Positions 17,703-27,917 of a stretch of DNA of 64,000 nt are shown in pieces. Source of the DNA: Candidatus Hydrogenedentota bacterium (GTDB lineage: Bacteria; Hydrogenedentota; Hydrogenedentia; Hydrogenedentales; SLHB01); assembly GCA_013359265.1 (NCBI GenBank), contig JABWCD010000017.1, positions 1 to 64,000 on the forward strand. Direction: 5' to 3'. A program made the translations under genes and the position numbers. Within the stretch, counting starts at the first letter, position 1, and each line of letters starts with the position of its first letter. The notes beneath the pieces are model-generated. The model was given only the letters and a program-made list of their open reading frames with translations. It did not search any database and had not been told where the DNA came from.

Positions 17703-20051
17703 ATGAGCAGAGCGGGAAATAGCCCATTACGCGCACGGGAGTGCGCTATTTGGGCCCTCGTGTTGCTGCTCATTCAAGTCGTTAATTTTTCCGGCTTCTT
17801 CGTACGGGGTGAAGTACTCGCTCCTTCCGATCTGCTTTTCAAAATCCGGCCATGGAGCGAACACCGGCCGCCGGGCTTTACGGAGCCGGTGAACTCGCTC
17901 ATGTACGACCCTGCGATGGCATTTCGTCCGGACTTCATTCGGCTACAGGAGGCGCTTCGAGAAGGCCGATGGCCGTTGTGGAACGATTTGGAGATGGGCG
18001 GTCTTCCGTTGCTTGCGAACTGCCAAAGCCGCGTATTCTATATTCCTCACCTGGCGCTTCGGATCCTTGACGTCGATACCGCGATATCATGCTTCATCGT
18101 GTGCAAGCTATGGCTCGCCGCCTTTGTCGCGTATGTTTGCGCGCGAGCGCTGAACTTCGGGGTTTGGCCGTCCCGCTGGTTTTCGATCGTCTGGGGGTTC
18201 GGATGTTTCGCGCATATATGGGCGTATTGGCCCATCACGGACGTGCTGGTCTGGGCGCCGGTCGTATTTCTCGGTACGGAGTGGGCAATCGAGCGCCGCT
18301 ACCGAAAGGGTTTTTTTGCATTGGCGCTCGGCGGAACGATGCTCCTTTTTGCGGGGCATCCCGAAACGGCGTTCGCGATCGGCGCGTATGTGACGCTGTA
18401 CTTCGCGTTGCGACTGGCATTTGCGTGGGCCGGAGGCTTGGCGCCTTGGCGTCCCATTGCGATCTTTGCCGGCGCATGGGTGCTTGCGACAACCGCGTAC
18501 GCATCGCAGCTCCTACCGTTCATTGAATATCTCCGTCAAAGCGCGCCGGTCGAGGACCGCGTCGATATGCCGCTCACATTCAGCGCCTTATCGACGTTCT
18601 GGGTACCCCGCTTTTTCGGAACGAATGCCGAAGGCACTTTTTGGGACAAGAACACGCATAACGCCAACCTGACGATTCAACAGTATGTGGGGATGGCTGC
18701 GTGGCTCGGCGCCGCAATTGCTGTCGCGAACCTACGTCGCGGAGCAAACGCGACAGGCCCGGCCGCGCGGGCGCGGGTGTCCGCACTGCTGATTGCAGTT
18801 GCCGCTTCCGTTCTGATGGCGGTCGATGCGCCACTCTTGGGATGGGCCCAGAATCTGCCCGGCTTTTCCCACATGCGCACGATTTACCACGTCTACTTCA
18901 CGTTGTTCGCATTACCGCTACTGGGCCTAATCGGATTAGACACATGGTTTGAACGTCCGCGCAAATTGCGCGAATTGACCATGACACTAACCGTTCTCGT
19001 GCCCGCGGCCACCCTGCTTGCGGGAATCTGGATGTATAACGAACGGCTCATCCAGATGGCGGGAGTCCGGGAGTATGTGATGCGAGAAATCGGCACCGCG
19101 ATATGTATTGCGATGGTCTCGCTATCGATTTTGGCGGCGCATTGCTTGACAAGGCAGCGGGGATTCGTGTGGGCGATATTGATTGCCGCGAGTTGCGCCG
19201 ACGTATTGTGGCCCGTGCGCGGATTAAACCCGTCCTTGCGGCGCTCGGAGCTTCCGCAGGCAACGCCGCTTATCTCCTACCTGCAGGAGAAGGCGAAGCC
19301 GTGCCGCGTCGACGTGCTGGGGGCGGCAATAGCGCCGGGCGCGGCCGGAAACTTTGATGTCGAAGAGTGGGAAGGGTACGACGGTTTGTACCCGGAGCGG
19401 CCCATACGATTTAGAGAGCGGCTCGCGCGCAGGATTTGGGACAAGATGTATGTCGTATCGAGCACGGACTACTACCTCAACGATCCCCAATATACGGAAC
19501 TGGCCCCGATCGGCAAGCTCGCAGACCGCGGAGAGATCGAACTCGAAACAACGCTGGACGGCATAGACGTCTACCGGCACGTACGCATGTTGCCCCGCGC
19601 GCGGCTCGTGGGTACTTTGGAGATAGCGCACAACTCCGAACAACTTTTCGAGCGCATGCTCGATCCGGAGTTCGACCCGAGTAGCACCGCAATCACGGAG
19701 TCGCCGCCCGTTGCGGCGCTACCCAGTGGACAGGCCGAATCTCCCGGAACCGCAACACTCACAGTTCATCGCCCGGAGCACAGCGTCATCGAGGTGCGCG
19801 CGGAGCAAGACGCCGTTCTGGTTGTTGCGGAGAATTACTTCTCCGGCTGGCGCGCGACGGTGGACGGCGTCGATACGCCGATCTTTCCCGTTTACTACTG
19901 TTTCCGTGGCATATGCGTGCCCAAAGGCGATCATGTCGTCGCGTTCAGGTACGTGCCGTCCAGCCTCATTGCCGGAGTATCGATGTCCGCAATCGCGCTC
20001 GTGGCTTCTTCAGGGTCCGCGATCTACTTCCTGCGCCGACGTCGCTCGTGA
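17703..20051 (+). CDS. YfhO-family membrane glycosyltransferase (copy 1)
   Basis: A 782-residue protein. Family features are the first outer loop with GEVLAPSDLL, PWSEHRP and WPLWNDLEMGG..LLAN, about twelve membrane segments, and a C-terminal outer beta-domain with NYFSGWRATVDG and FRYVP. YfhO of Bacillus moves a sugar from an undecaprenyl carrier to lipoteichoic acid; the acceptor here is unknown. AAGGTGG ahead of ATG 17703 supports this start. The 3' end overlaps the convergent AftB-like gene by 42 bp. Confidence 0.8.
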   Translation: MSRAGNSPLRARECAIWALVLLLIQVVNFSGFFVRGEVLAPSDLLFKIRPWSEHRPPGFTEPVNSLMYDPAMAFRPDFIRLQEALREGRWPLWNDLEMGGLPLLANCQSRVFYIPHLALRILDVDTAISCFIVCKLWLAAFVAYVCARALNFGVWPSRWFSIVWGFGCFAHIWAYWPITDVLVWAPVVFLGTEWAIERRYRKGFFALALGGTMLLFAGHPETAFAIGAYVTLYFALRLAFAWAGGLAPWRPIAIFAGAWVLATTAYASQLLPFIEYLRQSAPVEDRVDMPLTFSALSTFWVPRFFGTNAEGTFWDKNTHNANLTIQQYVGMAAWLGAAIAVANLRRGANATGPAARARVSALLIAVAASVLMAVDAPLLGWAQNLPGFSHMRTIYHVYFTLFALPLLGLIGLDTWFERPRKLRELTMTLTVLVPAATLLAGIWMYNERLIQMAGVREYVMREIGTAICIAMVSLSILAAHCLTRQRGFVWAILIAASCADVLWPVRGLNPSLRRSELPQATPLISYLQEKAKPCRVDVLGAAIAPGAAGNFDVEEWEGYDGLYPERPIRFRERLARRIWDKMYVVSSTDYYLNDPQYTELAPIGKLADRGEIELETTLDGIDVYRHVRMLPRARLVGTLEIAHNSEQLFERMLDPEFDPSSTAITESPPVAALPSGQAESPGTATLTVHRPEHSVIEVRAEQDAVLVVAENYFSGWRATVDGVDTPIFPVYYCFRGICVPKGDHVVAFRYVPSSLIAGVSMSAIALVASSGSAIYFLRRRRS

Positions 20052-21785
20052 CGTTTTGCCGTCTGTATCGTCACTCTTGGGCAATTCGCCGGTCGGGTTG
20101 GGATTGTAGAAGACTAGCAGGTCGATCAACTTCTTATTGACAAAAGATTTGAACTCTTCTTCCGTAAGTTCGGATAACTCCTTCTCGAATGCGCGCCGCA
20201 AGATCAGCCCCTTCTCCCACCTGCACGCGAGAACTGGTTCGTAGCCGATGTCGTGCATTTGTCCGATGGTGTATCCGTCATCAATGATGAGGCTCCACAC
20301 ATCACCCGTGTAGAGCTGTGGGCACACGACGACGAGCTCCGGTTTGCGCGACAACGCGTAGCCGAACCCGCGTTTGGAGTGGCCCACCTTGAACGGACCT
20401 GTCGGCTCGGAATGACCCACATGTTCGTCGCACAGTCCCAACATGTCGATGCAGGGCAACTCCGAGTAGTAGGCGAGTTTACCCGCGAGGTTCAGCGCGA
20501 CGGTCGCGTCAGGATAAGTTTCACCGAGCAGCCTGCCGAGTTTTGCGAGGCCGTCGCCCTGGAACTTCTCGGCACGCGGGCGGTAGTAGCCCCAGAGCGG
20601 ATAGACGATCACGGCGAATGCGACCAGCACAGCCAGCGCCGCGCTGCCGGCCGACTTCAGCGACGGGAATAGTACGCGCGCCGCGATGACGAGGCCGAGC
20701 GGAATGAGCACGAGCATGGGCCGTTCGAAGTAGACGTCTCCGCCGACGTATTGAAAGTATGCGATCCATGCGAGCGCGGCGAGTATTTCGAAATCGGTTG
20801 CGATGAGTGCGCGGGTCTGCGTAAAACGAATCATCGAATCGAGCCGCCCGACTATTCCCGCAATTACCGCTGCGACCGTTATCAAGAAGCCGGCGTCGAA
20901 TATGACCTGGCGGGCCTGCAGGTACCATGCGCTGTGGAGCCGTTCGGTCAACGAGCCGGTGAGTTTGGCGTAGTATGTGTTCGGGAGCGGATAGCCGTAG
21001 TACCAGAGCCGCCATGATATGAAGCACAGCGCAAAGGCGCCGAAGACCGCCCCCAGGACGACGGCCTGCCGTGGGCGCCGCCAGAGCAGCCAAGCGAGCG
21101 CCAGCACCGGCCAGAGGAAACCCTCGGCGCGCGTCACGAGTGAAAAGATCATTGCCGCGGCGAGCCACACCATCGCCCCGCGTTCGTCCTTCGTGCCCGC
21201 GCGACGTTCGAGGCGCACGACGCCGACCCAGATCAGGACTTGCGAGAGCATCGCATACGGCGTGTCCATGCCTGAGGCGACCCAAAATGCGATTGCGGGG
21301 CACACTCCAAGCAACAGCGCGATGACGGCGGCGGCAGTCTCGTTTAGTTCCTCCTTCACGAATTTGAAAATAATCGCAATCACCGCCATCCACGCGGCGA
21401 AATTCAGGCCCAGCGAAATCCAGTAGATCGCCGACGGGTCAACGTGAACGGAGAGCAGCGCCCCCACGTTCCGAACCGCCCACAACCCGAGGGCAAGCAG
21501 CAGCACGTATGCGAGGCTGGAGTACCCTTCGACGTACTCGCCGGGCCTATAGACCAGACCGTGTCCGTCGACAACGTTTCGCGCGTAGTTCCAAAGAATC
21601 CCGGCATCGTCGTTCCCTCGAGTGGTCGTGACCAGGATGAGATTGAGCGTGACAACGACTGCGCCGGCAATCGCGGCAACAAGGACGAGGTGATATCCCC
21701 GCAGCGATGCGCGCGCCCAGGCGGCGATGGGCGCAAGGTGCGGCAGGCGTTCCAGCGGCCTGTGCGTTTCATGATGCGCTGACAT
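20010..21785 (-). CDS. GT-C glycosyltransferase, AftB/ZomB-like
   Basis: A 591-residue polytopic protein. After TM1 it has NDDAGILWNYARN, GHGLVYRPGE and VEGYSS, the signature of the family that includes mycobacterial arabinofuranosyltransferase AftB and the flagellar protein ZomB. The DD pair is the expected catalytic motif facing outward. About ten membrane segments precede a C-terminal soluble region. ATG 21785 is chosen because the longer frame to 21998 runs into the divergent gene. It is the only minus-strand gene inside the glycan region before 37 kb, and its 3' end overlaps YfhO copy 1. Confidence 0.75.
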   Translation of the reverse strand: MSAHHETHRPLERLPHLAPIAAWARASLRGYHLVLVAAIAGAVVVTLNLILVTTTRGNDDAGILWNYARNVVDGHGLVYRPGEYVEGYSSLAYVLLLALGLWAVRNVGALLSVHVDPSAIYWISLGLNFAAWMAVIAIIFKFVKEELNETAAAVIALLLGVCPAIAFWVASGMDTPYAMLSQVLIWVGVVRLERRAGTKDERGAMVWLAAAMIFSLVTRAEGFLWPVLALAWLLWRRPRQAVVLGAVFGAFALCFISWRLWYYGYPLPNTYYAKLTGSLTERLHSAWYLQARQVIFDAGFLITVAAVIAGIVGRLDSMIRFTQTRALIATDFEILAALAWIAYFQYVGGDVYFERPMLVLIPLGLVIAARVLFPSLKSAGSAALAVLVAFAVIVYPLWGYYRPRAEKFQGDGLAKLGRLLGETYPDATVALNLAGKLAYYSELPCIDMLGLCDEHVGHSEPTGPFKVGHSKRGFGYALSRKPELVVVCPQLYTGDVWSLIIDDGYTIGQMHDIGYEPVLACRWEKGLILRRAFEKELSELTEEEFKSFVNKKLIDLLVFYNPNPTGELPKSDDTDGKTSRATSAQEVDRGP

Positions 21786-21861
21786 ATGGGCAGCCCGGTT
21801 TCCTCTTAACCGAAAACAAATCGTATCCGTTTGACTCCGCAGTACGATAGCAAAACTCCTT

Positions 21862-24459
21862 ATGGATAACCGATTCGGCTTGGCGGGGCATGGTTCGCGC
21901 GGGCGTACCGTTGTTGGTAATGTACGCAGGCTTATGACCTCGACAAGCGGCCATATTACGCCGAGCGTACCGGACACGGTCCACCGGATACGTGGCAACG
22001 GCGGTTTGTATGCGAGCTTTGCGTTGCTCGCGTTCGCATGTTTTCTTTACGGCGACCTGCTGGTCTCGCGAAGCAACGTGGTTGTGTCGCACGTGTTTGG
22101 CGATACGTGCGGCGCGTTCGTAGGCTGGCGCCGATTTGGATTTGGCGAACTGGCCAAGGGGAACCTGCCGCTGTGGAACCCGTACGTGTTTTGCGGTGCG
22201 CCTTTTGCCGGGAACATGCAGTCGGCGATGTTCTACCCCGTCAACGCACTACTGTACTTGACACTGCCGCTGGCAAACGCGATCAACGCGGAGATTATGT
22301 TTCACACGTTGCTTGCGGGTTTTTCGACGCTCGCGTGGGTGCGCAACCGCGGCGCAGGTTGGATGCCTTCGGTGGTGGCTGCGGCTGTCGTTATGGCGGG
22401 CGCGCCGGTGAGCATGCGCCTCAACCTGGGACAACTCAACGTCATTGCCGTTTTTGCGTGGCTGCCGCTGACGCTGCTGGCGGTCGATAAACTACTCGAG
22501 CGCATTTCGCCGGGGTGGATACTCGCGGGGATTCTGGCCGTGTCCATGCAACTTGTCGCGGGATATCCGCCATCCGTTTACAACAACGCGTTCGCCGTCG
22601 CCGTTTACTGCATCCTGCGGCTCGCGCGGCATCCCAACCGGTTGCGGACCACGGGCGCCCTGCTAGTTGTCGCAACCGCGCCTGTGCTCATTGCCGCGGC
22701 GCCCATTGCCACGGCTTATCACACCACGCGAGAAAGCCTGCGCGCGGAGGGCACGTCGCTCGAATTCGCGTCGTCGTGGTCGTTGCCGATCGAAAACCTG
22801 CTGACCGCGATCACGCCGCTGTTCTTCGGCGACTACACGCACGTGAACTACTGGGGGCGTTGGTGCCTGTGGGACGTGTGCGTTTTCATCGGCGTGGGCT
22901 CGCTTTTTCTGCTCGTGTACGGCGCCGCGTACGCACCGAGAAACGCGCGCCTGTACGCAGGCGCAATGCTGGTCATCCTGCTCTTGACGGCGTTGGGACG
23001 CTACACTCCATTCTTCACCGCGCTTTATTACGTCGTGCCGGGCCTCGGCAGCTTTCGCGCCCCGTCGAAATTCCTGCTGCCTGCGCTGGTCTTTGCGGCA
23101 ATGCTGGTGGGACTGGGCGCCGATGCATTTGTCAAAGGTCCGAGACGTACAGGACGGTTCGCTCTCGTGGCCATTTCGATTGCCGTGTGCCTGGCCGCGG
23201 CGGGAATCGGCCTGCAAAGTTTTCCATCGATACTCGACAGGCCCAATGGACTGTGGACGGCGCTCGTCGCGGGTGTGGAACAGTCGGGCGAGGCGTACTG
23301 GTGGTTCGAGATGGATGACGCCGCGATGGACACGTCCGTGTGGATTGCGAGTATGAGCGCATTTGTTGGCGCGGGCGCATGCATCGCGACGGCGTTTCTG
23401 ATGCATCGCTCGCGGAGCAGCCGGAACTATCGAATCGTGCTGCTCTGTTTCAGCGCGATCGAAGTTCTGGTTTTCGCGCGGTATATCCGCGTAACAACGG
23501 ACATCGATACGCTCACGAGCGAGGCGCTTACGGAGTTGCGTGAGAATGACCGCGGCGATTACCGCGAACTGCAGGCAAAATCCATCAATCCGAATTGGCG
23601 GCGCAATTTTCCGGTGGACATCGGTATGAAGACGGCGTGGGGTTACGATCCGGTCATGCTGAGGCGCTACGCGGAGTTTTTTGCGTTCGCCCTGGGTGGC
23701 GAGGACAGACAGGACTACCTTGTGAATGATGTGATCCTGACCAACATTCTCGACCCGATCAGTGTGTCGGTAATGACGGGAATCTTCCGGTTCGAGTTCG
23801 AACCGCCGGACGGCGAAACGAAGCACCGCTTTGTGAAAATGCCGCCGCTCTTCCGGCTGACGCGGTGCAAGTATGTGTACTTCTGGCCGGAGCCGGTCGA
23901 TGGCATTCTCGGCGGGATCGAGGGGGTGTACCAAGTGCGCGGTCCTCTCCCGCGCTTCTCGATCTATCGCGACTATGTTGTCGCCCCGAATAACCGCGCT
24001 GCGCTCGAATCGTTGACCGAGGCCGGCTTCGATCTCGAACACGCGCTCGTGCTTGAAGGCGAACCGGAGCCCGCGCCTTCGACGCAGACCGACGAAAGCA
24101 GGTTCTCGAGCGAACGAATTACAGTGACTGATGAGTCCACGGATTACGTCGAACTCGAAGTCGAGCTTGCCGCAGCCGGAATACTCTTCATCACAGACGC
24201 ATACAGCAATGGATGGAAAGCGGCGCCACTGCCGGGAAGCGAACAGCGTACCTACGAGATTGTGCCCGCGAACCACGCCTTCCAGGCGATACCGTTGGGC
24301 GCAGGACATCACCGCATCCGGCTGGAGTACGCGCCCGCGATCGTCGCGGGGGGCATGTGGGTTTCGTCCATTGGGACTCTCGGCTACGTCTCACTATGTC
24401 TCGGATGGGCGGTTTGGCAACTGCGGCGGCGAGGTCCAACACTCGCTGGGGCCAACTGA
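21862..24459 (+). CDS. YfhO-family membrane protein (copy 2, divergent)
   Basis: An 865-residue protein, the most diverged YfhO member here. It keeps LPLWNPYVFCGAPFAGNMQSA in the first loop region, about twelve membrane segments and a C-terminal outer domain with DAYSNGWKA and GAGHHRIRLEY. The loop before the C-terminal domain is longer than in the other copies. ATG 21862 is the first in frame but lacks a clear ribosome site; ATG 21934 is an alternative that keeps every membrane segment. It is divergent from the AftB-like gene with a 76-bp gap, and the SGNH gene follows after 22 bp. Confidence 0.75.
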   Translation: MDNRFGLAGHGSRGRTVVGNVRRLMTSTSGHITPSVPDTVHRIRGNGGLYASFALLAFACFLYGDLLVSRSNVVVSHVFGDTCGAFVGWRRFGFGELAKGNLPLWNPYVFCGAPFAGNMQSAMFYPVNALLYLTLPLANAINAEIMFHTLLAGFSTLAWVRNRGAGWMPSVVAAAVVMAGAPVSMRLNLGQLNVIAVFAWLPLTLLAVDKLLERISPGWILAGILAVSMQLVAGYPPSVYNNAFAVAVYCILRLARHPNRLRTTGALLVVATAPVLIAAAPIATAYHTTRESLRAEGTSLEFASSWSLPIENLLTAITPLFFGDYTHVNYWGRWCLWDVCVFIGVGSLFLLVYGAAYAPRNARLYAGAMLVILLLTALGRYTPFFTALYYVVPGLGSFRAPSKFLLPALVFAAMLVGLGADAFVKGPRRTGRFALVAISIAVCLAAAGIGLQSFPSILDRPNGLWTALVAGVEQSGEAYWWFEMDDAAMDTSVWIASMSAFVGAGACIATAFLMHRSRSSRNYRIVLLCFSAIEVLVFARYIRVTTDIDTLTSEALTELRENDRGDYRELQAKSINPNWRRNFPVDIGMKTAWGYDPVMLRRYAEFFAFALGGEDRQDYLVNDVILTNILDPISVSVMTGIFRFEFEPPDGETKHRFVKMPPLFRLTRCKYVYFWPEPVDGILGGIEGVYQVRGPLPRFSIYRDYVVAPNNRAALESLTEAGFDLEHALVLEGEPEPAPSTQTDESRFSSERITVTDESTDYVELEVELAAAGILFITDAYSNGWKAAPLPGSEQRTYEIVPANHAFQAIPLGAGHHRIRLEYAPAIVAGGMWVSSIGTLGYVSLCLGWAVWQLRRRGPTLAGAN

Positions 24460-24481
24460 CGGGAAGGCGCGCACGACCAAA

Positions 24482-25501
24482 ATGTCTGCCGATCATCAAG
24501 AACAAGCGGCATCGCGAGATGGGCGGGTTGGACGGCTGCTGTCGTACATACTCGTTCTCAGCGTAGCGACGTGCGTGCTTACCGAACTCGGCGCACGGCT
24601 GGCCGAAAAGTGGTTTGTCGGAATACCGGAAGACGGGGCTTTCTACTGGCACAAGTCCGATCCATATCTTGGGTGGCGCAACGATTCGAGAAGCGCGGCC
24701 CGCGTCGGATTGCCGATTGAGGAGAGCGGTTACCAAATTTACCGGGGGACAAAAACGAAACCGGACGCCCCGACGATATTGTGTCTCGGCGACAGCGGCA
24801 CCTTCGGTATCTGGACCGATGGCGAAATCCGCTTCAAGAGTTACGCGGAGTTTCTCGCAGAGAAATTATCCTGCACGGTCGTTAATGCCGGGACCGTCGG
24901 TTACACATCGTGGCACTGCGTGCGCGTGTTGCGTCAATACGACGGCCCGCTCGATGCGATCGTGGTTCGGGTCGGGTGGAACGATCACGCGCATGGCAAT
25001 CCCATGCGGCTGGACAACGCCGACTCGAAGGTGGCTGCTTGGTTGAATACGTTTGCAGTTGGCCGCCTGGTCCTTCTATCGGCGCAGCGTCCACAGCCGA
25101 CCGACAAGCCCTCTGTCAGCCTGGACGAGTTTGCCAACAACCTGCGCACAATGGTCCGCATCGCGCGCGAGCGCAACGTTGCACTTTATTTCGTCGATTA
25201 CCCGACGCGCCTGACCCAGCAGATTGTCGAGAATGCTCCCCTTTACCTCCATATTCACAAGGGTGTCGCCCATTCGCTCGACGATTTACAGGACGTGCAT
25301 CGCCGTTACATCGGCACGGCGCGCGAAGTCGCCGAAGCGTCAGGCGTGCATTTCGTGGACACTCCCCTTTCAGAGGACCAGTTCAGCCCGGTTGATGCTG
25401 TCCATCCCAACGCCGAAGGCGCGGAGCACGTCGCCGCATTCGTCGCTCAAGCGATCGTTGCAGACGGGGCCATTGGCATTCGCCCGGCAGCCCGGCAATA
25501 G
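24482..25501 (+). CDS. Membrane-anchored SGNH/GDSL-type hydrolase
   Basis: A 339-residue protein with one N-terminal membrane segment (about 19-38) and an outer SGNH hydrolase domain. It shows block I GDS (nucleophile S105), GTVGYTSW for block II, GWND (165-168) for block III, and D305-x2-H308 for block V. Such enzymes remove or transfer acyl groups on glycans. It stands directly before three acyltransferase-3 genes, as in O-acetylation systems where AT3 and SGNH proteins cooperate. The longer frame back to 24131 covers the end of the YfhO gene and is not used. Confidence 0.85.
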   Translation: MSADHQEQAASRDGRVGRLLSYILVLSVATCVLTELGARLAEKWFVGIPEDGAFYWHKSDPYLGWRNDSRSAARVGLPIEESGYQIYRGTKTKPDAPTILCLGDSGTFGIWTDGEIRFKSYAEFLAEKLSCTVVNAGTVGYTSWHCVRVLRQYDGPLDAIVVRVGWNDHAHGNPMRLDNADSKVAAWLNTFAVGRLVLLSAQRPQPTDKPSVSLDEFANNLRTMVRIARERNVALYFVDYPTRLTQQIVENAPLYLHIHKGVAHSLDDLQDVHRRYIGTAREVAEASGVHFVDTPLSEDQFSPVDAVHPNAEGAEHVAAFVAQAIVADGAIGIRPAARQ

Positions 25502-25581
25502 ACGGGCGTCCCCCGGCGGTTGTTCCTTCGGAGGGCGGTCGTTAAAATCGCGAGCCACGCCAGTAAGGCGGAGGAGCGCGT

Positions 25582-26781
25582 ATGGCGACCCCAACACCGG
25601 TGACATTGGGGCACCGGGGGCCAGAACCCGAATCGGACGTTTCATCCCGGGAAGGAGCGGATCAAACGCCCTCTCGCTATTACCGGCCCGAGTTGGACTG
25701 GCTGCGATTCTTGGCGTTCGCGATGGTTTTCCTGCTCCACGCGTTTCCGTCCGATCCAGCCAAGTATGCCATCCTTGGAATACCGCTGTGGTTTGCGCAG
25801 GCCATCATTGCCCCTATTGTCCAGGCGGGCGGGTACGGCGTCGACCTATTTTTCGCATTGAGTGCATTTCTGATCACCGAGTTGTTGCTGCGCGAGAAGG
25901 AGGCAACCGGCAAGGTCCATATCAGGGCGTTTTATCTACGCCGTATCCTGCGAATCTGGCCATTGTACATCGGGTTCATTGTCGCCGTGCTGCCATTCGA
26001 CGTGTTCTGGCTGGGAATCCCGTTTTCTTACCACGTCGCACTACTCGCCTTCACTGGGAATTGGCACATCGTTTTCACAGGTGGGTCCCCATCCCTCTGT
26101 GGAAACCTGTGGAGCGTGTGCGTCGAGGAGCAGTTCTACATCGTTTGGCCCAATTTGATGGCGCGGGCAAAGACGAAGCGGTTCGCTGCAATGCTGATTG
26201 GTCTCTTCGCATTTACGTGCTTGTACCGAATCATCTACGTGTACGGTACGCCACCTTTCCCATTTGCGGTTTGGTACAACACGTTTACGCGCCTAGACGG
26301 GTTCGCGCTTGGAGGGCTGCTCGCGTGCGCACTGCATGGCAGAAGAATCGTTCTGCCGTTCTTGGCTCGTGCGGCAGTGTTCATTCTTGCGGTAGGCATC
26401 TTCTGGGGGATTGGCCGCGTGCCATATGGCGGGTATTACGGAGAGTCCCCGGCATGGACCTATCCGCTCGTGGCAGCCGCCAGTGTTGCGCTCATCTTCG
26501 CGTTTGCTGCGTCGCCCCCACGAACGACGCTTGGGCCTTTGCTTCAGGCTTTATCGTATCTCGGCAAGATCTCGTACGGACTGTATGTTTTTCATGGTCC
26601 CGCATTGCGCCTCGCCGACTACCTGCTCGCTGGCGCGTCGCCGGAATGGTCGTGGATTTGGCGCATGGCCTTCGCGGGCATCTTCACGCTCGTGTTGTCG
26701 ATGATTTCGTATGCCGTGCTCGAAAAACCGTTCTTGAGAATGAAAGGGCGGTTTACCTTCGTCAGGTCGCGCCCGGAATGA
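25582..26781 (+). CDS. Acyltransferase-3 family membrane protein (copy 1)
   Basis: A 399-residue protein expected to move an acyl group across the membrane onto a surface glycan. TM1 holds the R-x10-H motif (RFLAFAMVFLLH), and the following loop has LRRILRIWPLY, the conserved arginine motif. Later come WSVCVEEQFYIVWP and the tail EKPFLRMK. A Thr/Pro/Glu-rich stretch of about 35 residues precedes YRPELDWLR and is absent from copies 2 and 3. A GAGGAG site stands 6 nt before ATG 25582. It overlaps copy 2 by ATGA. Confidence 0.88.
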   Translation: MATPTPVTLGHRGPEPESDVSSREGADQTPSRYYRPELDWLRFLAFAMVFLLHAFPSDPAKYAILGIPLWFAQAIIAPIVQAGGYGVDLFFALSAFLITELLLREKEATGKVHIRAFYLRRILRIWPLYIGFIVAVLPFDVFWLGIPFSYHVALLAFTGNWHIVFTGGSPSLCGNLWSVCVEEQFYIVWPNLMARAKTKRFAAMLIGLFAFTCLYRIIYVYGTPPFPFAVWYNTFTRLDGFALGGLLACALHGRRIVLPFLARAAVFILAVGIFWGIGRVPYGGYYGESPAWTYPLVAAASVALIFAFAASPPRTTLGPLLQALSYLGKISYGLYVFHGPALRLADYLLAGASPEWSWIWRMAFAGIFTLVLSMISYAVLEKPFLRMKGRFTFVRSRPE

Positions 26782-27917
26782 CGCAAGCTGATTCCGGACA
26801 CGACCGGTACTACCGGCCCGAGTTGGACTGGCTGCGTTTCGTAGCGTTTTCCCTCGTGTTTATGATGCATTCCTTTCCGCAGGACGCCGCGGCGTATCGG
26901 GCTCTCGGCATCCCCACATGGATCGGCCAGCACATAATCCTGCCAATCGTAGAGTCAGGTGGATACGGCGTAGATTTGTTCTTCACGCTGAGCGCGTTTC
27001 TCATTACGGAACTGCTCCTGCGCGAAAAGGAACTCACGGGGCGGGTCCACATCCGGTCGTTCTACGTCCGGCGTATTCTCCGGATTTGGCCGTTGTACGT
27101 GACGTTCATTCTGGTGGCCATGCCATTTGACGTGCTGTGGTACAACATACCCATCGAATACCACGTGACGCACCTGGCCTTTACCGGCAATTGGTACCTC
27201 GTCTACCACGGACTGCTGCCGTCGCTTTGCAGCCCCCTTTGGAGCGTATGTATCGAAGAACAGTTCTACGCGGTTTGGCCCAACCTTGTACAGCACGCGA
27301 AGCAACGACGGTTCGCAACCATTCTCTGCGCGCTGTTCGCGTTCACGTGCGTGTATCGATATGTATACGTGCACAGCGATCCGGAACCGGCAATTGGCGT
27401 GTGGTGCAATACGTTGGCCCGGCTCGATGGCTTTGCCGTTGGGGGACTGCTTGCGCTCGAGTTGCACCGGCGGGCTGTTCGCGTTTCGCGAACCGGCCGG
27501 ATCTTGCTTGCCATTACGGCATTTACCACATTCTGGCTGTGCGGCAGCGCACCATTTGCGGGAAAGTTCGGCCCTGCGGCTGTATGGACATATGCATTAG
27601 CCGCCGGCGCCAGCGCCCTGTTAATACTCGCCTTCGCTGGCTCGCTGGGCACGAACACGACAAGTGGCATCGGCCGCGTATTCTCGTACTTGGGCAAGGT
27701 TTCTTACGGGGCGTACGTTTTTCACTTCGCCGTTTTGCACGCCATGGACGCGGCAATCAGCGAAATATGGCCTGCATCTGAGTGGACATGGATTCCTCGC
27801 ACGATTGTAGCGGGAGTGGTGACGCTGGTAATCTCCGCCGTGTCTTACGAACTCCTGGAAAAACCGTTCCTCCGACTCAAGCGCCGATTCACATTCGTAC
27901 AATCGAGGCCGGAGTAG
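26778..27917 (+). CDS. Acyltransferase-3 family membrane protein (copy 2)
   Basis: A 379-residue paralogue of copy 1 with R-x10-H (RFVAFSLVFMMH), VRRILRIWPLY, WSVCIEEQFYAVWP and EKPFLRLK. The nucleotides encoding YRPELDWLR are identical to copy 1 over more than 20 bases, indicating recent duplication or gene conversion. The start is the ATG that overlaps the stop of copy 1 (ATGA), and its own stop abuts the next ATG with no gap. Confidence 0.88.
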   Translation: MTQADSGHDRYYRPELDWLRFVAFSLVFMMHSFPQDAAAYRALGIPTWIGQHIILPIVESGGYGVDLFFTLSAFLITELLLREKELTGRVHIRSFYVRRILRIWPLYVTFILVAMPFDVLWYNIPIEYHVTHLAFTGNWYLVYHGLLPSLCSPLWSVCIEEQFYAVWPNLVQHAKQRRFATILCALFAFTCVYRYVYVHSDPEPAIGVWCNTLARLDGFAVGGLLALELHRRAVRVSRTGRILLAITAFTTFWLCGSAPFAGKFGPAAVWTYALAAGASALLILAFAGSLGTNTTSGIGRVFSYLGKVSYGAYVFHFAVLHAMDAAISEIWPASEWTWIPRTIVAGVVTLVISAVSYELLEKPFLRLKRRFTFVQSRPE